Shown here piece after piece: positions 24,256-29,501 of a stretch of DNA of 29,501 bases. The position numbers and the translations under genes were made by a program. Below the pieces are notes generated by a model. It saw only the letters and a list, made by a program, of their open reading frames with translations. It was not told the DNA's origin and made no database searches. How positions within the stretch are numbered: the stretch's first letter is position 1; every line of letters begins with the position of its first letter. This DNA comes from CALBPI01 sp039814545 (GTDB lineage Bacteria > Pseudomonadota > Gammaproteobacteria > Steroidobacterales > Woeseiaceae): contig JBCCBB010000033.1 of assembly GCA_039814545.1 (NCBI GenBank), positions 1 to 29,501 of the forward strand, read 5' to 3'.

Positions 24256-25452
24256 ATGCAAACGGAACGCGTGACGTTCGAAAATGACAACGGCGAGACC
24301 CTGTCGGGCTTGATCGACTGGCCGGGAGGCCCTGGTGGTGGCCACCATGCCATCGCTCTGTTTGCGCACTGCTTCACTTGTACCAAGAACCTGCGGGCCG
24401 CGACGAATATCGCGCGGGCGCTGACCGACGCAGGTATCGCCGTGATGCGCTTTGACTTCACGGGGCTCGGCGACAGCGAGGGCGCGTTCGAGGACACGAC
24501 CTTTAGCAGCAACGTCGACGACCTGATCGCCGCCGCGCACTGGCTCCGCGACACGAACCAAGCGCCTCGGTTACTTGTCGGTCACTCACTGGGCGGCACC
24601 GCCGTGCTGCGCGCAGCGGCCGCACTGGATGACGTCGTGGCCGTCGCGACGATTGGCGCGCCGGCCGAAGCGGCGCATGTACGCCATCTGTTTAGTGACG
24701 CCGAGGACGCGATTCGCGCCGATGGGGCCGCCGAGGTGTTGCTGGCGGGCCGGCCGTTTCGAATCGGCGCGGGCTTTCTTGACGATATCGAATCGCAGCC
24801 GCCGGTCGAGATGATTCGCGGGCTGCGCAAAGCCTTGCTGGTGCTGCATTCGCCCGTCGATGACACCGTGGAGATCGAGAATGCGAGCGCGTTGTTTGCC
24901 AACGCCATGCACCCCAAGAGCTTTGTGTCACTCGATGGCGCCGATCACCTGCTGAGCCGACCCGCGGACGCAGCCTGGGCGGGCAGCGTGATCGCGGGTT
25001 GGGCGCAACGCTTCCTGCCAGCCCCCGAAGCTCTAACAGCGGTCGAACTGGGTCACACGGTGGCGGTCACGAGTGCGGGCAGTTTCCGCACACGGATCCA
25101 AAGCGGGCGGCACGCGATCATTGCCGACGAGCCGGCGAGCGTCGGCGGCAGCGACAGCGGGCCGACACCGCACGAGTTGTTGTCGGCGGCGCTCGCGAGT
25201 TGCACGACTATGACCCTGCAGATGTACGCCAAGCACAAAGGGATCGAACTGGAACGTGCCGAGGTAGACATCAGCCATGAGAAGCGTGATGACGGCGACG
25301 GGAACGGTCGTTATGACGCGTTCACGCGCGTGATCCGCGTTGAAGGTGACTTCGATGAGACCGTGCGCGAACGCATGCTCGAGATCGCCGACAAGTGTCC
25401 CGTGCACCGCACGCTGCACGGTCGCGTCGTTGTAGAGAACGTGCTGGGCTGA
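24256..25452 (+). CDS. bifunctional alpha/beta-hydrolase / OsmC-family protein
   Basis: This is a 398-residue two-domain fusion. The N-terminal alpha/beta hydrolase (about 1-255) has FAHCFTCTKN near the oxyanion site, FDFTGLGDSEG, the elbow GHSLGG (Ser111), HSPVDD (Asp202/203) and DGADHLL (His231). The C-terminal OsmC/Ohr-type peroxidase (about 262-398) has the redox cysteines Cys316 in ALASCTTMT and Cys381 in DKCPVHRTL. OsmC proteins reduce organic hydroperoxides with thiols. The fusion suggests that an ester substrate is hydrolysed and detoxified by one protein, but this is inference. ATG 24256 is backed by GGGAG seven bases upstream. The protein has no signal, so it is cytoplasmic. It converges on yidC with an 18-base gap. 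Confidence 0.94.
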   Translation: MQTERVTFENDNGETLSGLIDWPGGPGGGHHAIALFAHCFTCTKNLRAATNIARALTDAGIAVMRFDFTGLGDSEGAFEDTTFSSNVDDLIAAAHWLRDTNQAPRLLVGHSLGGTAVLRAAAALDDVVAVATIGAPAEAAHVRHLFSDAEDAIRADGAAEVLLAGRPFRIGAGFLDDIESQPPVEMIRGLRKALLVLHSPVDDTVEIENASALFANAMHPKSFVSLDGADHLLSRPADAAWAGSVIAGWAQRFLPAPEALTAVELGHTVAVTSAGSFRTRIQSGRHAIIADEPASVGGSDSGPTPHELLSAALASCTTMTLQMYAKHKGIELERAEVDISHEKRDDGDGNGRYDAFTRVIRVEGDFDETVRERMLEIADKCPVHRTLHGRVVVENVLG

Positions 25453-25470
25453 GGGTCAGCCCGGCCGCGG

Positions 25471-27141
25471 TCAGTCGCGCGACTTTTTGTCTTCGGCTTC
25501 GACGACCTTGTTGATCTTCCACTGCTGGGCCACACCGAGCAGCGTGTTCGTGAACCAGTAGAGCACGAGCCCGGCCGGGAAGAAGGCGAAGAACACCGTG
25601 AACACGACGGGCAGCACCTTCATCACGCGCGCCTGAACCGGGTCGGCCGGTGCCGGGTTCAACTGCTGCTGCAGGAACATGGCAGCGCCCATCGCCAGAG
25701 GCAGGATGAAGAACGGGTCGCGGCTCGAGAGGTCCTGGATCCAGAGCAGGAACGGCGCCTGGCGCATCTCCACGGACTCTAGAAGCACCCAGTAGAACGC
25801 AAGGAAGAATGGCATCTGGATCAAGATCGGAAGACATCCCGCGGCCGGGTTGATCTTCTCGCGCTTGTAGAGCTCCATCATCGCCTGCGACAGGGCCTGG
25901 CGATCGTCCTTGTAGCGCTCCTGGATCGACTTCATGCGCGGCTGCAGTTTGCGCATCTTGGCGATGGAACGCCCGCTCTTTTCCGTGAGTTTGTAGAACA
26001 CGAGCTTGATCAGGATCGTCACGATGATGATCGACCAGCCCCAGTTACCGATGAAGCCGTAGATCCACGCGAGCAGCGAGAACAGCGGGTCCGACAACAG
26101 CGTCAGCACGCCGTAGTCCACGGTCAGATCAAGGCGCGGCGAGATGTCGCTGAGCTGGTCCTGGAGTTTCGGCCCGACGAACAGCGTCACGCCCAGGGCT
26201 GCGCTCGCACCTGCGGCCACATTGACGGGTGAACCCACAACGCCCGCGACAAAGGTGCCTTCGCTGAGCCCAGCCTGGATTCGGGCGGGGCTGTCAACAG
26301 ACGGGACTATGGCCGACAGGAAATGGTGCTCGATCGCCGCGACCCAGCCGCCTGTTACGTTCTTGAGATCGACGGGGTCATCGTCAAGGTCGCCGGGCGC
26401 GTGCTTTTCGTACTTGTCGCCGTCGTAGACCACGGGGCCCTGGAACGAGTAGCTCTCGACATCGAACATGGAGCGGTCGGGCGCTACCGCCTCGTGGACG
26501 ATGCGCGCGTAGGGTGCTGCGGCCCAGGTCTCGGCGCTGCCGTTCTCGACGCGGAATGTGAGGTCGACGTCGTAGCGACCGCGCTCGAATACGAATTCCT
26601 TGACGACCTCGAGCCCCGCCGCGTTGCGCCAGGTCAGTGGGACGACCAGCTGGTCACTGCCGTCGGCGAGCTCATAGCGATCGCGAGCCGCGGAAAAGGT
26701 GGCGCGATGGTTGGGTGCGTCATCCTTATCGCGTCCCGCGAGGCCGGTTCGAAACACACCGTAGTTATCGGGGTCCGGGGACAGCAGCACCACAAAGTCG
26801 TCGGGGCGGTCCTTGTCGATGGGATACGCGGGCAATTCTGCAAAGACAATGTCGCCGCCGGCGGTGTCGATCTGCACACGCAGCACGTCGGTGATCACCT
26901 CGATGCGCTGCGACGTGGTGCTTTCGGCTTGTGGCTCAACGACAGGCACGGCATCGGGCGTGGTTTCGAGCGTCGGGATGTCATCGCCGGGCACGGGCGC
27001 CTCAAGCTCGGGTATGTCGAGTGCTGACGTGTCCGCGACGGGCGCGCTCTGCGGCGTCGCGTAATCCGCCTGCCAGGCTTGCCAGGTCATGAGCAGCATC
27101 AGGCCAAACAGGGCCCACGCGAACAGGCGTTGATTATCCAT
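25471..27141 (-). CDS. yidC: membrane protein insertase YidC
   Basis: YidC inserts and folds inner-membrane proteins, alone or with SecYEG; the F0 subunits a and c in this window are classic clients. The 556 residues match the gammaproteobacterial form. An N-terminal signal-anchor helix (6-24) precedes a Pro/acidic linker and the large periplasmic beta-domain (about 60-340). A five-helix insertase core then begins at GFIGNWGWSIIIVTILIK. KMRKLQPRMK in the cytoplasmic hairpin, NPAAGCLPILIQMPFFLAFY and RQAPFLLWIQDLSSRDP are conserved. The groove arginine of E. coli (Arg366) aligns with a lysine here (LIKLVFYKLT), a conservative change. It is 77 bases after rnpA with no yidD in between. Confidence 0.98.
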   Translation of the reverse strand: MDNQRLFAWALFGLMLLMTWQAWQADYATPQSAPVADTSALDIPELEAPVPGDDIPTLETTPDAVPVVEPQAESTTSQRIEVITDVLRVQIDTAGGDIVFAELPAYPIDKDRPDDFVVLLSPDPDNYGVFRTGLAGRDKDDAPNHRATFSAARDRYELADGSDQLVVPLTWRNAAGLEVVKEFVFERGRYDVDLTFRVENGSAETWAAAPYARIVHEAVAPDRSMFDVESYSFQGPVVYDGDKYEKHAPGDLDDDPVDLKNVTGGWVAAIEHHFLSAIVPSVDSPARIQAGLSEGTFVAGVVGSPVNVAAGASAALGVTLFVGPKLQDQLSDISPRLDLTVDYGVLTLLSDPLFSLLAWIYGFIGNWGWSIIIVTILIKLVFYKLTEKSGRSIAKMRKLQPRMKSIQERYKDDRQALSQAMMELYKREKINPAAGCLPILIQMPFFLAFYWVLLESVEMRQAPFLLWIQDLSSRDPFFILPLAMGAAMFLQQQLNPAPADPVQARVMKVLPVVFTVFFAFFPAGLVLYWFTNTLLGVAQQWKINKVVEAEDKKSRD

Positions 27142-27218
27142 AGGTGAGTGTTTTGCGAGTCTTGCCGACGATGGGTGCGGTGCAGTCTGTAGCGCGAGCC
27201 ACAGCGGCCGGGCCGGTA

Positions 27219-27593
27219 TTATGCGGAATCACGTCCCTGGCGTCGCGCCGATTTACGGCTCAGTGAACGAAAATGGGTTTCCAGGCTTTTGCGCAGCGCG
27301 CTGCCCGAGGCTTGCGTGGCACTGACGCGGTTGACGACGACGTAATCACCAGCCGCCAGGCTGTCTTTAAGGCTTCGAAAGGTCTCTCGGGCGTGGCGTT
27401 TGATGCGATTACGGTCGACAGCGCGCCGGGCGTGCTTTTTTGAGATCGCGAGACCGAGCCTGGGTTCCGCCTGATCACTAAAGCGTGCGCACACCATAAA
27501 GAGTCCGTCCGAAGCCCTGCGGCTGCGGCGGAACACATTCTGGAATTCGCGGCTTTTAAGCAGTCGCTGCTGACGTGGCAGCGAGAGGCGCAT
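27219..27593 (-). CDS. rnpA: ribonuclease P protein component
   Basis: RnpA is the basic protein subunit that helps the RNase P RNA cut the 5' leader from pre-tRNAs. The 124 residues begin LPRQQRLLKSREFQNVF, as in the family, and carry the RNR motif (RNRIKRHARETFR, 61-73) that contacts the RNA. The C-terminal tail is strongly basic. It is 55 bases after rpmH and 77 before yidC, so it probably shares the rpmH promoter. Length is normal (about 110-130). Confidence 0.97.
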   Translation of the reverse strand: MRLSLPRQQRLLKSREFQNVFRRSRRASDGLFMVCARFSDQAEPRLGLAISKKHARRAVDRNRIKRHARETFRSLKDSLAAGDYVVVNRVSATQASGSALRKSLETHFRSLSRKSARRQGRDSA

Positions 27594-27648
27594 GGCTTAG
27601 GTCGGAACGACGGGCCTGATCAACCCGAGGTGCGGTGGCGTTAACCTG

Positions 27649-27783
27649 TCAGGCCGACAGGCGGTGCCGACCTTTGGCGCGACGACGCTTGAGCACCAGA
27701 CGACCACCCTTGGTGGCCATGCGGGCACGGAAACCGTGGGTGCGCTTGCGCTTGATCTTGCTCGGCTGGAAAGTACGTTTCAT
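27649..27783 (-). CDS. rpmH: 50S ribosomal protein L34
   Basis: This 44-residue protein (MKRTFQPSKIKRKRTHGFRA at the start, ending GRHRLSA) is the full-length family product and one of the smallest ribosomal proteins, binding 23S rRNA. Nearly a quarter of its residues are arginine. Its start lies about 87 bases after a predicted strong promoter (27877-27905). The ribosome site is weak (CGGA). It heads the rpmH-rnpA-yidC transcript and is divergent from dnaA, the usual arrangement at gammaproteobacterial origins. Confidence 0.99.
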   Translation of the reverse strand: MKRTFQPSKIKRKRTHGFRARMATKGGRLVLKRRRAKGRHRLSA

Positions 27784-27876
27784 GGCACTAGTGTCCGTGT
27801 GGCGGGCCGCGTCGCTTGCCGCGGCGCTGGTGCGGCCTTGTGTTCAAGGGCGCCCAGGTAGCTGAAAAGGCCCGAG

Positions 27877-27905
27877 AAGATACGCGCAGACCCGCAGGCT
27901 GTCAA
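27877..27905 (-). promoter_or_regulatory. sigma-70 promoter of rpmH-rnpA
   Basis: On the minus strand there is a perfect TTGACA (27900-27905), a 17-base spacer and TATCTT (27877-27882). Transcription would start near 27870, leaving an 87-base leader before rpmH. It is the best promoter match in the window, as expected for a ribosomal protein gene. Confidence 0.75.
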
Positions 27906-27940
27906 TGCTCCGCGTCGGCTTTCAAGGGCTTGCGAATGCC

Positions 27941-27949
27941 TGTGGATAA
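27941..27949 (-). promoter_or_regulatory. DnaA box upstream of dnaA
   Basis: This is a perfect TTATCCACA on the minus strand. It lies 98 bases before the GTG start and just upstream of TATAAG (27964-27969), a likely -10 of the dnaA promoter, so bound DnaA would cover the -35 region. That fits autoregulation of dnaA (inference). It may also be part of a split origin. Confidence 0.8.
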
Positions 27950-27963
27950 GTCTCGATTCTGGG

Positions 27964-27969
27964 TATAAG
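27964..27969 (+). promoter_or_regulatory. possible -10 element of the dnaA promoter
   Basis: TATAAG matches 5/6 of the -10 consensus and lies about 70 bases before the dnaA start. No good -35 sits 16-18 bases upstream; the region there is the DnaA box. The call is therefore tentative. Confidence 0.4.
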
Positions 27970-28038
27970 CTTGCCGACCCGTTGCCGGCGGCCAAGGTGT
28001 CCGTCGGTGCCTCGCGAACGGTCCGACAGGTGATCCCG

Positions 28039-29382
28039 GTGCAGTCTGAACAGGTGTTGTGGCAACAGTGTCTCCGGCGCATGCGCTCGGAGCTGTCAGA
28101 GCAGCAGTTCAACACCTGGATTCGGCCGCTGCAGGTCGAGGCTAATGGCGAAGGCTTGCGCCTACTGGCGCCCAACCGCTTCGTCGTCGATCAAGTCAAC
28201 GCACAGTATTTGTCACGACTACAAGCGCTCGCCGATGAGCTCTCCGGTGGGCCCGTTCCTGTCTCGGCGGCCGTTGGGTCTTTAACCGAGCGGGACACCC
28301 GCACGGCACCGGTCGCCGCACCGGCTAGCCGGCAGGTTGCAGCGCCCCAGGTGCCCATGCCCGAAAGCCGGCTCATGCGGGAATTCACCTTCGACACCTT
28401 CGTCGAGGGCAAAAGCAACCAGCTCGCCCGAGCCGCCGCCAGTCAGGTGGCCGAGAATCCCGGTACCGCATTCAACCCACTGTTTCTGTACGGCGGTGTT
28501 GGCCTGGGCAAGACCCACCTCATGCACGCCATCGGCAACGCAGTGCTCGCGCGCAATCCCAACGCACGGGTGTGCTACGTGCATTCAGAACGCTTCGTGG
28601 GCGACATGGTGCGAGGGCTGCAACACAACACGATTAGCGAGTTCAAACGCGCTTATCGCTCGCTCGACGCCTTGCTGATCGATGACATCCAGTTCTTCGC
28701 CAACAAGGACCGGAGCCAGGAAGAGTTTTTCCATACCTTCAACACGCTGCTTGAAGGGCAACGCCAGATCATCCTGACCTGTGATCGCTACCCCAAGGAA
28801 GTCGACGGGCTCGAGGAGCGGCTCAAGTCGCGGTTTGGCTGGGGCCTGACGGTGGCGATTCAGCCACCCGAGCTTGAGACCTCGGTCGCGATTCTGATCC
28901 AGAAGGCGCACGCGGAAGGTGTCGAGCTGCCCGATGAGGTGGCGTTCTTCATCGCCCAACGCATCCGCTCGAACGTTCGTGAGCTCGAGGGCGCGTTGCG
29001 CCGGGTGATCGCGACGGCGAGCTTTACGGGCAGACCCATCACCATGGACTCCTGCAAGGAAGCGCTGCGTGACGTGCTGGCGCTGCAGGACAAGCTCGTG
29101 ACCATCGAAAATATCCAGAAGACGGTGGCTGAGTACTTTAAAATTCGCGTCGGCGAGCTGCTCTCTAAGCGGCGCAGCCGCTCGATTGCACGGCCGCGGC
29201 AAATTGCGATGAGCCTCGCGAAGGAACTGACACGCCATTCGCTGCCAGAAATTGGCGACGCATTTGGCGGTCGAGACCACACGACCGTGTTGCACGCTTG
29301 CCGTAAAATCAAGGAATTACGCGAAACCGAAACGCGTGTGGATGAAGACTATAAGAACCTGTTGAGAACGCTGACAGGATGA
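28039..29382 (+). CDS. dnaA: chromosomal replication initiator protein DnaA
   Basis: DnaA is an AAA+ ATPase that binds TTATCCACA boxes and melts oriC. From GTG 28039 it has 447 residues. Domain I begins LWQQCLRRM and contains FNTWIRPLQ; a Pro/Ala-rich linker (domain II) covers about 88-112; the AAA+ core has Walker A GGVGLGKTH (152-160) and Walker B LLIDDIQFF (212-220); domain IV has the signature ARPRQIAMSLAKELT with GGRDHTTV (410-417), which reads the box. I chose GTG 28039 because AGGTGA sits just upstream and it gives the usual N-terminus. In-frame alternatives are TTG 27982, GTG 28030 and GTG 28054. It is oriented away from rpmH and toward the expected dnaN. Confidence 0.98.
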   Translation: MQSEQVLWQQCLRRMRSELSEQQFNTWIRPLQVEANGEGLRLLAPNRFVVDQVNAQYLSRLQALADELSGGPVPVSAAVGSLTERDTRTAPVAAPASRQVAAPQVPMPESRLMREFTFDTFVEGKSNQLARAAASQVAENPGTAFNPLFLYGGVGLGKTHLMHAIGNAVLARNPNARVCYVHSERFVGDMVRGLQHNTISEFKRAYRSLDALLIDDIQFFANKDRSQEEFFHTFNTLLEGQRQIILTCDRYPKEVDGLEERLKSRFGWGLTVAIQPPELETSVAILIQKAHAEGVELPDEVAFFIAQRIRSNVRELEGALRRVIATASFTGRPITMDSCKEALRDVLALQDKLVTIENIQKTVAEYFKIRVGELLSKRRSRSIARPRQIAMSLAKELTRHSLPEIGDAFGGRDHTTVLHACRKIKELRETETRVDEDYKNLLRTLTG

Positions 29383-29391
29383 TGTGGATAA
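29383..29391 (-). promoter_or_regulatory. DnaA box immediately after dnaA
   Basis: A perfect TTATCCACA on the minus strand starts at the base after the dnaA stop codon. It forms an inverted pair with the box at 29417. Confidence 0.85.
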
Positions 29392-29416
29392 GTTGTGGGC
29401 GCCTGAAACGGCAGAT

Positions 29417-29425
29417 TTATCCACA
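29417..29425 (+). promoter_or_regulatory. second DnaA box after dnaA
   Basis: This is a perfect TTATCCACA on the plus strand, 25 bases from the preceding inverted box. Two consensus boxes within 45 bases are unlikely by chance in such GC-rich DNA and mark the origin. Confidence 0.87.
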
Positions 29426-29501
29426 GGCGGTACACAGTTAAGGCGCGTGGTTGCGGACAGTTTTCGAACCGCGTGGGAAGGGTATAAACTTCTGATAAAT
29501 A

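Larger units (their letters stand above)
29383..29501. other. left part of the replication origin (oriC), incomplete
   Basis: The dnaA 3' intergenic region holds two inverted perfect DnaA boxes. After a GC-rich stretch it turns A/T-rich at the window's end (TATAAACTTCTGATAAATA, 29483-29501), a possible start of the duplex-unwinding element or of the next gene's promoter. The region continues past the window, where dnaN would be expected. All leading-strand core genes to the left point away from here, consistent with an origin. Confidence 0.75.

Noticed and set aside
5598..25452. A single genomic island between rsmG and yidC
   Set aside because: No integrase, transposase, direct repeats or tRNA junction were seen, and the accessory genes are interrupted by core genes mnmG and mnmE.
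29433..29441. Third DnaA box (CACAGTTAA)
   Set aside because: It differs from TTATCCACA at too many core positions.

Overview
This window is the left flank of a chromosomal replication origin from a GC-rich gammaproteobacterium. The evidence is gene order. Read leftward from the right end it runs dnaA (the only core gene on the plus strand), then rpmH, rnpA, yidC, mnmE, mnmG, rsmG, parA, parB, atpI, atpB, atpE and the start of atpF, all on the minus strand. That is the classic gammaproteobacterial oriC neighbourhood. A diheme cytochrome c4, Opp-type peptide transport, an OmpA/TSP3 porin-like protein and a NatAB-type exporter fit a free-living aerobic or marine lineage. I cannot name the genus from sequence alone.

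Layout. 1-1968: start of the F-type ATP synthase operon (atpI-atpB-atpE-atpF, minus), with a good sigma-70-like promoter at 2020-2048. 2287-3123: lone EAL-domain protein (plus). 3144-5526: parB, parA, rsmG (minus). 5540-5573: strong terminator. 5598-10714: alternating single genes: OmpA-family protein (minus), Fe-S (6-4)-type photolyase (plus), cytochrome c4 (minus, with a possible 59-residue gene translationally coupled upstream), DUF945-like protein (plus). 10645-15876: five-function Opp/Dpp peptide ABC transporter (minus), placed 9 bases behind mnmG (15886-17784). 18137-21544: secreted alpha/beta-hydrolase peptidase plus NatA/NatB-like ABC exporter (plus). 21612-22787: membrane GGDEF protein (plus). 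22822-24168: mnmE (minus). 24256-25452: alpha/beta-hydrolase-OsmC fusion (plus). 25471-27783: yidC, rnpA, rpmH (minus). 28039-29382: dnaA (plus), with a DnaA box in its upstream region and two inverted perfect DnaA boxes just after its stop, so oriC probably begins at about 29383 and continues past the window.

How the parts relate. The conserved backbone serves replication initiation and segregation (DnaA, ParA, ParB), ribosome and tRNA maturation (L34, RNase P protein, MnmE/MnmG, RsmG), membrane insertion (YidC) and ATP synthesis. Into this backbone are set accessory genes, many oriented head-on to replication: c-di-GMP turnover (one EAL, one GGDEF), DNA photorepair, envelope proteins, peptide uptake, peptide hydrolysis/export and peroxide defence. 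Peptide import (Opp) and a secreted peptidase sit on either side of mnmG.

I found no mobile element, CRISPR array, rRNA gene or complete tRNA gene. The least expected items are the absence of yidD between rnpA and yidC, a terminator abutting the rsmG start codon, the mnmG-opp coupling, a possible small gene upstream of cytochrome c4, and a tRNA acceptor/T-arm-like minihelix in the mnmG upstream gap. I see no convincing wholly new system.
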